In this document: positions 1 to 11,993 of the stretch, piece after piece
Position numbering within the stretch: position 1 is the first letter of the stretch
Layout: each line of letters starts with the position of its first letter
NCBI RefSeq assembly: GCF_030848805.1
Contig: NC_092359.1
Coordinates: 7,448,623 to 7,512,622, forward strand
From: Temnothorax longispinosus
Lineage: Eukaryota > Arthropoda > Insecta > Hymenoptera > Formicidae
Reading direction: 5' to 3'
Length of the DNA stretch: 64,000 nucleotides
Program-made: the position numbers and the translations under genes
The notes under the pieces: model-generated
What the model saw: only the letters and a program-made list of their open reading frames with translations
Databases searched by the model: none
Told to the model about the DNA's origin: nothing

Positions 1-331
1 CACTCTCTACGGCCATCACGAAATTTTCATGAATATGAGAACTATTTTTATATACACGTGTACCTTAATTTGTGTACGAAATAATTATCTCTTATTCTAG
101 AAGTTAAAATATAAAAGTGAGTGAGACGAAAACGTAAAAATGTTAAATCGATATAAAATTTTGAGCTAAGAAGTTAACTCGAAATTTAAAAAAATTTGAA
201 ATCTACAATGTCATACTCTGACTCATACTCTTCCGTCTCAATACCATTTGATTCATTTACTTTGTCCAGAATTAATGCAAAATATCTTACGTCTTTTCTA
301 TCGTTTGCACTTTTCTAAAAGTCTTCCTCAC

Positions 332-1216
332 CTGCAGGAGATCGATGTTGAAGAAGGAGTATCGATCATCAGTACTGATTGCAGCTGGAACGCCTGGAAC
401 AGCTGTTAGGAATAATTTTACAGCTTACTTCAGATATCTAGATTTTTTTATCGTCGTGTCTCTAACAGAGTCTCTAATTTAAGCGCGATTTACTACTAAT
501 TACGTTTAATTGGGAACGGATATATCGTAACCGATTGCGCGCCGATTGGTCGCGCGTAAATTCCAAGCAATGAAAATAGCTGTGAAAAATACAGACACGT
601 GGAATGATCGTCGTAACAGTCGTCACGTGACTTAGCGCATCGAGAAGAATTTTCCTCGTTAAGCTAAGCGTTCGACAGGAATCCCATTTGCATCTGAACG
701 AAATAACGGCAAAGATAATAAAGGACGATAACTAATCGTGAGGAACGCCGCGCCGAGTGACTTTAACGAGTCGCTTCACCTTGCGAGCGATGATGTAATC
801 GCAGAAAATGCGGCCCGATAATTATGAGTGATTTTGACTTACGATGGAACAGCCGGAGTTTGAGATCGTCGAATATTTACGTGTTACGTGTGAACGAAAC
901 ACCAGAGAGAAGCGAGAACCAAAAACCGCAAGATTTGAAGATAATCCCGAAGTCGATTGTAGCATTCGAAAAAATTGCGTAAGGTTCGAAGATTGAATCG
1001 TATTTTTCAGACAATCCATGATAAATTTTTCAACGACATTTACATAAATATGACTATAAAGCTCCAGGCAACGCTTAAAGGAATGTCTAAGAGACATTCA
1101 AAGAAGATATTTTAATCCTTAAAATCTTCTAAAATCTAAAATTCGTCTTTTCTCTTCTGTTTGCGAACGATACCTGCGAGGAGACACCAGGAGATCCACA
1201 GCGGCAGTGAGAACAT
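332..1216 (-). CDS. Start of a possible secreted-protein gene (partial, two exons)
   Basis: Tentative model. A coding exon at 1216-1174 starts with ATG and encodes a 14-residue hydrophobic leader (MFSLPLWISWCLLA), ending at a donor (GCAG|GTATCG). A second exon at 402-332 follows a pyrimidine-containing acceptor and ends at a strong donor (CTGCAG|GTGAGG). The phases agree: G plus 71 nt gives 24 codons, reading AVPGVPAAISTDDRYSFFN and then IDLLQ. The product looks like a signal peptide followed by a short mature start. The rest would lie left of the window; I could not find the next exon in bases 1-331. The family is not recognised. The support is only splice phase and a plausible leader, so this could be a chance reading. 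Confidence 0.35.
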
Positions 1217-1760
1217 TCTCGCCAATTTGGAATCCGACGCGGATATGTAACCGGCACGCTCGCGAATGTGTATTTCGCGTGGCTCTCGCGGCGATCAGGC
1301 AGATGAACATGAATATAACGGAAACACGGATTGTCGGCAAGTGCGAAAGGCTAAACTTCCGGCAAGGAGTCATCCCCCCACTTTAATGATTGGATTCTGC
1401 CTCACATTATCTTCTCATCGTGATGTAAAAATTACTGTACGCTTTGACGCGCCGACAAATCGCCGCTCGTTCCTGCACGAGGATATTATACGTACACGAG
1501 ATAAAATATTCGCGTAAACGTCGCGCGATACGCGAGGATGATACGAGACGGAAATGGAACGAGACGAGTTGGAGAATAAAGCAAAAATAGTCGGACGAGA
1601 ACTATCTTCCCGATCGTACTTTATTCAGTCACTCTGACGTAAGAGAGATTGATATCAAAACGAGATTGAAAACAGAAATTCCCACAAATGAGAGAAGCCG
1701 ATGTTGCTGGGAGCAATGAACGAGAATTGAACACGAGAGACAATAATTAAAAGAATATAA

Positions 1761-2093
1761 ATAAAGATGTCAAATTGAAAAAATAAAATAATAATTTGTC
1801 GCCTATATTGTGTATTGTCTACATCATATTGTATATTGATTACTCTATAACGCATAAAGTGCGATGCGCTTCTCCTTGGAATTACGTAAACAAATATTGG
1901 CCTAAACTTTTTGCGCCTGCATAATAAAGATGTCAAATTGAAAAAATAAAATAATTTGTTGCCTATATTGTATTGCCTACATCATATTGTATTGATTACA
2001 CTCTATAACGCATAAAGTGCTCTATAACGCGATGCGCTTCACCTTGGAATTACGTAAACAAATATTGGCCTCTAGACTTTTTGCGCCTGCATA
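1761..2093. repeat. Tandem duplication of about 163 bp
   Basis: Two adjacent direct copies start at about 1761 and 1924, each beginning ATAAAGATGTCAAATTG. Both contain the segments GGAATTACGTAAACAAATATT and TTTTTGCGCCTGCATA. They differ by several small indels, so the duplication is not recent. No coding potential was seen. Confidence 0.8.
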
Positions 2094-2099
2094 TTACGT

Positions 2100-3779
2100 C
2101 TATTACGGTGTCTGAGTGTAAAAATCTTCGATAATATTAGGAAAAAAAATTACAGTACAAAGTTGAGCGCATAATGATATAATATGCATATACAATAATG
2201 ATATATTTTAGTTATACATAAAATAAAAAATATAGGAACCGCGATTTAAGTGGCCAATAATAAAAACACAAACCTAACTAAAAGCGGAAAGAAACTCGTG
2301 AAAGTGGTTTTGCCTTGAAATTTCCGTCCACTATTTCCGTCTACGAGCGTCACTGGAATGCCCCACTAGAACTCGTTTGCAACAACTTTTGCGATCGCGT
2401 CATGATAAAGGTGCAACCCTCGGTCAAAATGAAAGCATGTAATTCACGAAGCCACAATAATTGACGTGAATATATAGAGCGGAATGACCTGCGATTAGGA
2501 ATGACGTCAGTAGATGTAAAAGTTTACTAGCACTACATGCAATCATACATGACGATAACACTTGATAAGCAACGAGGGAAAACCCAAGGAAAAGTAATCG
2601 ATCAATCTTTGAAAAATTAGTAATTAGTTTTATTAATAATTGGTTAATTAAATATTAAATTCGGCAAATTACAAAATATATAGTTTTTTTCTTAAGATAA
2701 TAATAAATAAGCAAGATAAAATTAGTGTGGAAATAATATTTTATTTAGTGTTAATCGTAAATAAATAATGGAGGTATACACATATATCAATTAATATTTA
2801 AAAAATTGTAAAATTACCTAAAGAGTATAGTGGAGTTCAAGATAGGTACGCGCAAGACTTCTTAAATTAAATCTAACAAATTTATTTATAAATTAATTTT
2901 TTTTCATTTCTTTGGTATATTGACATTCAATAAACGCTGTCCATCGAATATTGAACGTAGATTCGTAAAATTTATGCAAACTTAACCTTTGCACCGTATA
3001 ATAAGTTTCACTCATAATATAATATATAATTATAATATGTATTATTATCTTGTTACAATTTGTAAAGAGTATTTAATACTGGAATAATACATTTTTTAAA
3101 ACGATACTGTATTCAAAGTATCGCTAAGAACAAAATTGTTTTTTTGTACTTTTATCGAAAATTGAATAAAAATAATTGCCTATGTAATTCACTATATAAA
3201 TCAAAGTGAACGGGACTTAATTAAGCCGGAAAACCACTTGAGTCAAGCTTTCAAACTACACCTATTAAAATGCAATTATCTATTATAACACTAATATAAG
3301 AGCATCATGCAACGTGTTAATAGTATATGTTAATTATTCTATCTAGCATTTCCTTCTCTAAATCTAAAAATCTAACATTCTACGTGTATAGTGTATTTTA
3401 TCTCAAGGTACTTTGTAGAGCTCTGACAATGAGCTTTATCTTTAATCTTTATCAAAAACCACAAAAACAAAGTGAAAATATATCGTATAGGAAAAATCCT
3501 CTGTCCAGAAAAATCTCGCCTTATCTTAGTTATTTCCTTTCTTTTTTTTTAAATACATGATATAATCTCTGAATCTGAGTAGAGAAATATCTTGCATAAA
3601 ACTTAAGAACCGCTGTTAATGTTAAAAGAAGAAACTCAATACAGTATTTCTTAACTTTGGTCTTACTTAATACAGTTAAAGGATCAATGTAAAATCTGCT
3701 TGATAAAGGGAAGCTTTAAACCCAGAGCAGAATTGCATCAAAGTTACATTCTACTAATTACATAGCAGGCACCATCTCC
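2100..3779. other. AT-rich intergenic DNA downstream of the serpin
   Basis: Nothing supportable as a gene was found here. The sequence is AT-rich with short runs and only spurious short open frames. It probably includes the serpin 3' UTR next to 3780. Confidence 0.5.
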
Positions 3780-6700
3780 TTAGTTGTTAGATATAGCTTT
3801 ACGATATAGTTTACCGGGATTGGGAGTTATAGTCGTATCCGGATTAAATCGTGATGGAAATTCCATCTGTACTTTCCCTGTAGTCCCAGATGTATTCAAG
3901 GGATCCTGAACTTTGCCTACGTAAAGAACGGTGCCGGTGGTCTCATCCTCGATATAAAACACGAACGGATGATTGGCGTGGAACGCGCCTTCTTCTATCT
4001 TATTCCCTATCTGTATCTCTGTACGAAGAAAAGAAAAGAAAACGTCGCAATAATCGCACTAATCATAAGAGAAAGATAAATGCAAATAAAATTTTTTAGA
4101 TAACATTTTTTCTCTTGAATAATAATCCAATGAAATAACTCAAGAAATGACTATATTACCATCTTTTTTAAGTAACAAATATATAATTGCTTGGTGCTTC
4201 TTTCATAAAATTGATTATGTTATATATAAATAAATTATTAACATTCATATTGATCTCATAAGGCAGAAGACCAAAGAACCTTTAGTTAATTAATTCGACA
4301 AAATTATTTAAAGAGTATACAAAGCTGCGAAGTAGGTATCATTACTTTTATCATTTTACTTTCAGTTAATTATCAATTTATATTTATACATGTAATTTAT
4401 TGAAAAGTATATATACCTGTTGCAGCGTAAGCGGTCGTCCCGTTTTCATTTACCTCTATTCCACTCTTGTGCACTACGTCGGATACCATCAAATGTCTGG
4501 AACCCCGTCTCGTTTTTGCTATACCCGTCAGCAGTGCGGTATCGTCGAAGATATCTCGGATACCAAGCTATTACAAAGAAATAAGCATGTTACCACATCC
4601 CGCGCGATAATTATTTTTAATTGTGAAGCGCGAGATCGTTTTACATGTAGCAGAAATCATAATTCTGACTCTATCAGTTTCTAGTTTTGCCGAATTTGTC
4701 GAGTTCTCATTAAAATTCATCAAATATGGCATAATGACTTTTTATATTAAATATTTTTCATGTAAAACTCTTTCTTATGTATTCGAGCATATGTAAAAAA
4801 TATGTGAATAAAATACTTCGCGCAAAGTGTTTTCCAGATGACTGGTGAACTCGAACTTGAATTTCGGGATCCAAACGTCAAGAGGCAATTCCTGCATGGC
4901 CCACACGTCTCTCGCCAATGTAAACGGATTAATCTCGTTGACGATGTGATCCACGCCTGTCAGCGAGTGCGGCAGTATGATGTACATAGCGAATTTCGAG
5001 CCCTGAAAATTTTTACAACTCTGTGAATTCTGCGTAATTAGCAACGATTCGCTCAGCCTGTAAATCAAGCTTGTCACTACGTACGTCGTACGGAATTCGC
5101 AGAATCTTTGCGTCGAGCCTGGACGATTCGACGTAATAAAATCGACCCACGGTATGCATATACGGTACGTTTATGCTCTCGTTAGCGTTTGTGTGAAATT
5201 TGGAAACTCGAGTGTTCTCGGGGGCGAAGTACTTGCGACGCCAAGCACCTTTGAAGAACAATCCGTTCACGATCAGCATCACTGAGTCCTCCAAACCCTT
5301 TTCTGGAACACGAAATAAATGGTGAGTGGAAATAGCTCTTAAGTCTCAACAATTAAAAACTTACAACGAAGTCCCCCGCTTTTGTGAAGAGGCGCAAAAT
5401 TACTTTGCAAACATCAGAGTGGTTATATTTACGTGCCTATATTATTAAACTGTCCGCATATCGTAGACGTAAAGTGTTAAACATTTAAAATTGTTTTAAT
5501 TCGATTAAATATGGCATTTTATGTTTTACAAACTCTATTGAGCTTAAGATATAATATACGAATTAATAAATCAAGATAGCTTCAGATAAACCTACCATCG
5601 TCTATCATCTTTTCGATGTGTCCATTCGTGATATTATTAACCCAGGAATTAACTTTGGCCGCGATTGCATGCGCGTCAGACAAATTAGCGTTGATCAGGT
5701 CAGTATTGTAAAAGGTCTTCACCGTTGCTGCGTAGCGTTGTCTGGTCAGTACATTATTATCGATGTAAATGCGCGAACCTAGATTTAAAGTGTACGCAGG
5801 AGACGGAGCCTGAAAATAAATATATCTTTATGAGTTTAAAAATAATATAAAAGTATAACAATTTTAGTAAAAAAATATTTATTTTCACGTATTTATAAAT
5901 TAATATTAATATAATCTACCTGCAAAGATTTCAGGATATTATTGAACTTTTCTCGAGTGGCCAACGTACTAACTGGAAGTTGCATGGCTCCGGCAAGTTC
6001 GTGCGCGGTTTGATCCTGAGCTCCCTCATAAAGAAGCACTAATGCTAATTTTATGGATATCGGTGACAGTAGTACGTTCCCTCCATTTGCTTTGCCCAGA
6101 CTCTGAAAAAACGTTATAAATAGAGCGTCAGCATTAACGGATTAATTAATAAATTTAGTCAGGCAAAATAATCGTTTAAAAGTAGCCGAAAGAGCTAGTC
6201 TCCGAGAAATTTATACATTTAAAAGATCTCTTACATATCTCATAACGTATAATTTAATTAGATAATAATTAATTTTATAATTTCTTAATTATTTAAATTA
6301 GATAATTTATTACTGATAAATTGCATTTTATGATATGAACACAGGTACCCTAAATAACATCCAATCGAATACGGTGAAACGTTCACCCTGGTAGGGCACA
6401 AAATCTTCATCATCTTCAACTTGAGGATTGATACGGGAAGAAGCGTTCGTCCGTGCAGGATTTTGTGCCACGGCGCAGGCTTCTTTTATAAAACCCACCG
6501 CAATTGAGAGGCACAGTAAATATCCTATAATTAAGATTTCTTTACTTAAAATTTACATCCCGTAGAAGACCGTCGCGTCAATCATCGATTCCTTCGTTTA
6601 TAAATTATTTGTCCAATTTGGAGTCGACCTTTACTTAACAGATTGATTGAAGTATTTACCGTGTTTTACTACAAATTTTTGAAGATAAAGGAATTATGAT

Positions 6701-7791
6701 TTAGTATTTAAATAATTACATACGTGATTTCAATAAATTTCAAGCAAGCACGTTTTAGCAGAATTTTAACTTTAAGTTCAATTATATTAACATATTTTGC
6801 AAGGAGTGGAAAATTAAATTTAACTATATAATTAAATTAAAAAATGTAAAAGAAAAAAGTAGCGTTTGTAACATAATTCAATTTTAAGTTAAGAAAATAG
6901 GTCAGATTATTGGTCAACAGTTTAAAAGATTATGATTGAAAATAATTGACATTATAATATGTATTATATGTATAAAGTGAATATATGACTAATTTTAGAT
7001 TTTACTAAAATGAGTCTAGGTTTCGTTTATGTTAAATTACTTTATTACACAACGACATCCGTTCTTTTTATTAATGATTCTCCTGCCAATGTTTAAAGAA
7101 ATAACATTTCCAAGAATTTTCTACGATTACGTGCCTAATAATAAATTTCCGGTTTCAAACGTGCACTGTACACATAAATCATGTTTTGTACATATAATAT
7201 TCACAATTCCAGCACGCATGCCTAGATGTGATTCGATAACAGTAACCACATAAATGCTTATCCGAACGGAAACCGCATTTTTGTTGGCGGTCAGCAACCT
7301 CGTTTGACAAACAAGACCTTGGACTTTTATTCGTGCTCTATAAAGAAAGAAACTTTCAAGGATCTTGATATTGACCTTTGATCCAAATTGCATCTTTTAC
7401 CTTTACACTTTTGCTTCCACATTTCTTTGTGGAGCTTCGTCAGAGAGAACTTAATTTATTAATTTAATTTATATAATTCATTTATAGAGATTCAATAATA
7501 AACTAGAATTATTTCATGATTTATTTGAGAATTTTATACTTATTGATTGCATCGTAGAGATTGTTAAATTTTTAAAATCCGACAAATTTATAAAGATCAT
7601 AATTGTTTCAATTAAACAAGGCAGTTATAGTTACAATACTGTTCTGACAAATTAATAAATAAGTATAATACGTACGTCTCTATCATTATAATTCTGTTAT
7701 CATTTAAAGATTAAAAAAAAATTGACAGAAAGGATAGATTTATGAAAATTTACGAAGCGGCAAGATATTACTTACCCAATTGGAGCCTCAT
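3780..7791 (-). CDS. Secreted serpin (serine protease inhibitor), 460 aa, complete
   Basis: Eight coding exons on the minus strand: 7791-7776, 6524-6349, 6102-5920, 5809-5596, 5302-5085, 5002-4817, 4567-4417, 4018-3780. They sum to 1383 nt in perfect phase. The 16-nt first coding exon gives MRLQL and the signal peptide continues through GYLLCLSIAVGF. Serpin landmarks seen include NVLLSPISIKLAL, FKGAW, MYIILPHS and FHANHPFVFYIED with GKVQDP. The reactive-centre hinge reads EVNENGTTAYAAT, which fits the small-residue pattern of inhibitory serpins. Counting from P14 Thr to the conserved Pro at P11' places Lys at P1 and Ile at P1', predicting a trypsin-like target. This probably acts in haemolymph or secretions, controlling an immune or clotting protease cascade (family knowledge). 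The exact target cannot be read from sequence. A phase-1 intron splits the reactive loop. Confidence 0.93.
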
Positions 7792-8187
7792 GATCAGCGA
7801 GTCTCTGCGCAATGTCAGGATTTGTTAGCTTCGGATGGAGCTTTGCGAATTAACGTGATTTTCGGTCTTTGACGCTCGCGGTAGTCAGATCAGCGCTTGC
7901 GACGCGACCAGTGCACGGTAAAGATCAAAACCGGTCAGCGTCTGACGATCCAGCGGATTATAGAGCCCATCCGCGAGGAAGAGTAGTGGTAACACACGGT
8001 GAGACGCGCGGGGAAATCGCCAACAGGAGGAGGAAACGGTGGTGAACATGACTCAGGACTCAGGAGCGAGAACGATTCTACACGTGTGCTAAATCATTTA
8101 TCGATAACACACTTGGCACATATTATGCACAAAACCTCTGCGGCTGCGGGATCGCGTAAAAATGAGAAAAGAATCTCGCGTGGGAAA
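7792..8187. promoter_or_regulatory. Serpin 5' leader and upstream region
   Basis: This lies between the serpin ATG at 7791 and the left edge of the tandem array. It is more GC-rich than its surroundings between about 7850 and 8060 and has no open frame with coding signs. I infer that it carries the serpin 5' UTR and promoter. No clear TATA box was found. Confidence 0.35.
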
Positions 8188-9113
8188 TCTCATGTTCTAC
8201 GATTACACATGTATTTAAAAATAAATTGCCAAGATGGAAATTTTTGAAAATATTAAATAATATCAAATTAAATAATAATACATATAATAATAAATAATAA
8301 TAAATTTAAAAAATCTTTATTATGACCATAGAAATGCAATCGCAATGAAGCTGTGGACGCGACCAAGTTTATTTTTAATAAATTTCTTTCAGGTAATTGT
8401 TGAGAAATATGTAAAGAAATTAAAAACGATTTACGAAGATAAAATACATCATTTAATTACATATATTTGCGAGAAAAAATGTGCGTTAACTTGTTGGTAT
8501 TTATAACTGCCTACTTTAAATGTCTATAGTTAATTGCTTAGTGCTGTTCCTTTTAAGGTTTTTCTTTACAGATAAAATACAAAGCAAGGAACGCGTAACA
8601 TTGACTTATGTCTGACATTCATATTTCTATACCGACTATACTTTAGACTATACTTTAGAATACCTAGAATTTTTATATTATCTAACAAAAGGTTGTCTGG
8701 CAGCATAATCAAGTGTGACGATGCGAAAGGTGGGAAACAACCGCACTCTTTCAAGTAAACGAAAAATCCCGATAATCAAATGATATCATACTTTGTAAAC
8801 GTCAGCGAGTGCAGGATGTGAGAACAATAGGGACGTTAAGGATTTCATGGTGACGCCGCCGAGTAAAAATGTAAATCGACAAGAAAATGCTTTATCATTT
8901 ATATTATTTATATTATTGAAACGTTTTGCTCGTATACAGACATCGTTGCAGAAGATCATTGACTAATATATATATAATTTAGTCACGATACGCAGAAAAA
9001 GCCATCTAACACTATATATAAAGTGTACATAATGATGAATAAATCAGATGTTGAATGCAAGAAAGTTTAAAAAATTTGATAAAAAGTACATAAATCATAT
9101 TAAAAAGCATTGT

Positions 9114-9456
9114 TCATTGTCCCACTTTACTCTTCTGCTTCACATTGGCCGTATTGACGTCGTAGTTGTCCATCGCCCTCATGAGTATCTCGGTGAGCTC
9201 GTTCAAGTATGGGTACTCGTTCGGCGAGTACGAATGGGCCATTCTTCTTCTTCTTCCTCCAGTCCGCTGCGCAAACAATCAAATCATTAAGCCAAAGTTA
9301 CCTATTTGAATAAACATAGAAGCTTACACTTCATCTATTATTCATATAAATAATTGCCATTATTTGTCCATTCGCGGTTGTGCATCAGAATCAAGAATTA
9401 CTCCGTATAATTGGCGAAACATAATTACGACGTAAGAAATATAAAAATAAATCAAT

Positions 9457-9513
<57 letters not shown>

Positions 9514-10243
9514 TCAAAGATATAATAGAGTAAGAATATAAATGAGACAACGATGATATAATGTATATAATGTATCGATTGACTGCAACCTTATTTTTAT
9601 TATTACTTTCATTGTTGAGTGGATTTTGATAAAAAAAAGAAAGATTAATTCGAAGAGTTTATAATTAAAGAAAATGGTTCGCGCTAACTTATTCAACAAG
9701 TCTAATACTAGATAAATATTTTAATATCGCTTTGGAAAAAAATGTCAAAACGTAAAGTATTTTTAAATTTACAAATCAAGTTCTCATTAAAGTTCATCCA
9801 CGACAAAAACAAATGATACCTTTGGAGGTTTTGAAAACGCTTCGAGAGCTGCTTGAAAAGAAGAAATAAATAAATGTATTCTGCCTTACCTCCGAAGATC
9901 CTAATTTCTCTAAAACCGTATCGCAGACCGAAGTGTACTGGCAAATCAGGCCGACAGTGGACGTGGAGAGAAAGACTGCTCCCAAAGCTTTCAAAGTGTA
10001 GAGAGCCAAATTGTAGACGTAAGGCTTCAAGTTGGAAACAAATGACTGGCTGTCCTCCGTCTCAGCAAGTGGTGTTCCTATGGGATAGACCCCAGGAATG
10101 AGCGATGGAGAATTGTGGATTTGCGCAGGATTCGTGCTTGCAGTTGTTGCCTGTCTGGTCTCTCTGTTCGCATAATATACTGGCGAGATGGTTCCCGCAT
10201 ATCCAACAGCAATCAGACAACTGATGATTACCGCGTAATACAT
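9114..10243 (-). CDS. Small secreted protein, tandem paralogue 1 (168 aa), family not recognised
   Basis: Two coding exons, 10243-9890 (118 codons) and 9266-9114 (50 codons plus stop), joined in phase 0 at GAG|GTAAGG and GCGCAG|CGG. The protein starts with a signal peptide (MYYAVIISCLIAVGYAG), followed by a Thr/Ser/Asn-rich stretch with RETRQATTAST. A variable linker comes next, then a hydrophobic segment (LGAVFLSTSTVGLICQY) near residues 89-105, then a basic GGRRR patch at the start of exon 2 that could be a processing site. The tail contains SYSPNEYPYLNELTEIL. A 5' non-coding exon and a TATA promoter lie upstream. I do not recognise the family and assign no function. It is intact and is kept as four paralogues. 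The hydrophobic segment could make it membrane-associated rather than freely secreted. Confidence 0.82.
9462..9509. repeat. (GA)n microsatellite, unit A
   Basis: An uninterrupted GA run of about 48 bp just 3' of where the small gene ends its intron. The same position in units B, C and D carries interrupted GA runs of different length. Confidence 0.95.
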
Positions 10244-10546
10244 CTTCTCTCACTTTGTAGAATATTGGACCTGCAAAAATTTTGTAGGACCACTTTGAGA
10301 TCTGTTCAAAAAGAAGAGATAAATAAATGTTTAAAACTCAATCACCGATCAGTTATAGCTAAATATTTAAATTGTAAATATGCAGCGCAACGTTGTTCTT
10401 TAATTATTTAATTGTTAACTGTTTTAGTTATTAATTCGATTTCTGTGGAAAACACTTCGTACTTGCAAGGCACTGCCTCTTCAACGATCTCGGGATAATT
10501 TCACTGGGTAAGACGTTGTAACTAAACGCGACAGCTTGCGTTCCGC

Positions 10547-10555
10547 CCTTATATA
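10547..10555 (-). promoter_or_regulatory. TATA box of small secreted gene, unit A
   Basis: TATATAAGG on the minus strand, inside CAAACTATATAAGGGCGGAA. It lies about 300 bp upstream of the ATG with an untranslated exon and intron in between. A probable donor (GCAA|GTACGA) is near 10462 and an acceptor (TTTTTGCAG) near 10270. The same block is kept in all four units. Confidence 0.7.
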
Positions 10556-10847
10556 GTTTGCGTTTGTACCTGTACAAATGTAACTTTACTGATATTTTGT
10601 CTGTCCATTTGCTAATGGTATGACTCTCGTATCTAAAAAAATAACAATTTGCATTCTAGCTGTATCTCAACAATATCTTGCCTAATTATCTTGCGTGTTA
10701 TCGGTATCTATGCACTAACATTTCTAGATAAACATACGGCACTTGCATCTCAGGCGCATTGTTTTACACTGAAACAGCAGCGTTATGAGTAAACCAATTA
10801 GCGAAATTTTAGAAAATTTTACATTACAATATTGCGCAATTACTTAA

Positions 10848-11504
10848 GGGGGTATTCTACTCTAGAACGCGCTTTTTTCGGGATTTTTTTACAAAAAACT
10901 AGTGAAAATTGTTAATATCAGTTTTATATATACATATTTTATTATCTTTAGAGAACATAAAAAATATTTTTAGAAGCAGAATTAATGAATATAAATATTA
11001 ATTAAACCTTATCGAATACATGGCACGGTGTCCATGATTGCGCCTATTCTGGTCGTCTGAAACAAAAAATTCAAAAAGAAATTAGTATGAGTTTGGCTAT
11101 AGCCGGAACTAGAATTAAGTCTAAAAAAATTTTTTACGATTTTGGCAACGATTTTGGCTTTCGTAACATTAAGAAAATTTATACTAAATTTTTAAATTGC
11201 CGCCATTTTTTAAATTTTCCATTTAAAAATACCATTCTAGTTCCGGCTATAGCCAAACTCATACTAATTAAAAATCTTTTTGAATTTTTTGTTTCAGACA
11301 ACCAGAATGGGCGCAATCATGGACACCGGTTTTTTTTGCCATTTATTCGAGAGGGTTTAATTAGTATTTATATTCATTAATTTAGCTTCAAAAAATCTTT
11401 TTTATGTTCTCTAAAGATAATAAAATATATACATTAAAAGCTGATATTAACCATTTTCACTGGTTTCTTGTAAAAAAATCCCGGTTCTAGAGTATAATAC
11501 CCCC
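10848..11504. mobile_element. 657-bp palindromic non-autonomous transposon (TTAA target)
   Basis: The ends are GGGGGTATTCTACTCTAGAAC and the near-complementary GTTCTAGAGTATAATACCCCC, flanked on both sides by TTAA (10844-10847 and 11505-11508). The inverted arms extend inward for hundreds of bases, down to TTTGGCTATAGCCGGAAC and its complement around a short centre. Units B, C and D have the uninterrupted site ATTACTTAATACGC. TTAA duplication is the hallmark of piggyBac-type transposition, so I infer a piggyBac-related MITE. It has no transposase frame. Confidence 0.88.
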
Positions 11505-11993
11505 TTAATACGCAACTTGCCTCTTACTATTGAAAATAATATATTGATTAAAGCAAATTTAAAGCAGACGTTATTGGCAGATCCATGAATTTATTATAAG
11601 TCATTGACGCAACGAAAGCTTAAACAGATGTAAGCTATGAAGATGTACATCGCCATCGGAAAACGTGTGATAATTAATTATCACATATAATTAATAAATG
11701 TTATTAATAACATTACATTTTTCAATGGATGACGAGGTAAAATATATTTTAGACGGGAAATCACGCGTTTCACGCGAAAAGAGATACGGAGATACGCCGT
11801 CGTTCATAAATCACTGTGTTATCTGATTAAAGACAGATCTTTACACGATTTTATTACAAAAAACATCGCTGTACAAAAATACATATGAATCTTTAACGAA
11901 TATTCACATTCTGTACATATAAAAATAAATGTCTGTGCTCCATAACTTATCGTCAACGCATCACAGTTTGATTTCATTTACATTCGTTCATAG

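Noticed and set aside
1119..1517. Overlapping 83-84 aa frames with a hydrophobic patch
   Set aside because: They lack splice or promoter support and run opposite to each other. The better reading of this stretch is the short leader exon at 1174-1216.
9462..9509. GA and TA repeats as regulatory GAGA-factor sites
   Set aside because: They lie downstream of the gene, vary in length and look like ordinary microsatellites.
11087..11380. 97-aa frame inside the TTAA element as a transposase
   Set aside because: It spans the centre of a palindrome, so the sequence reads similarly on both strands. It is far too short and has no catalytic motif.
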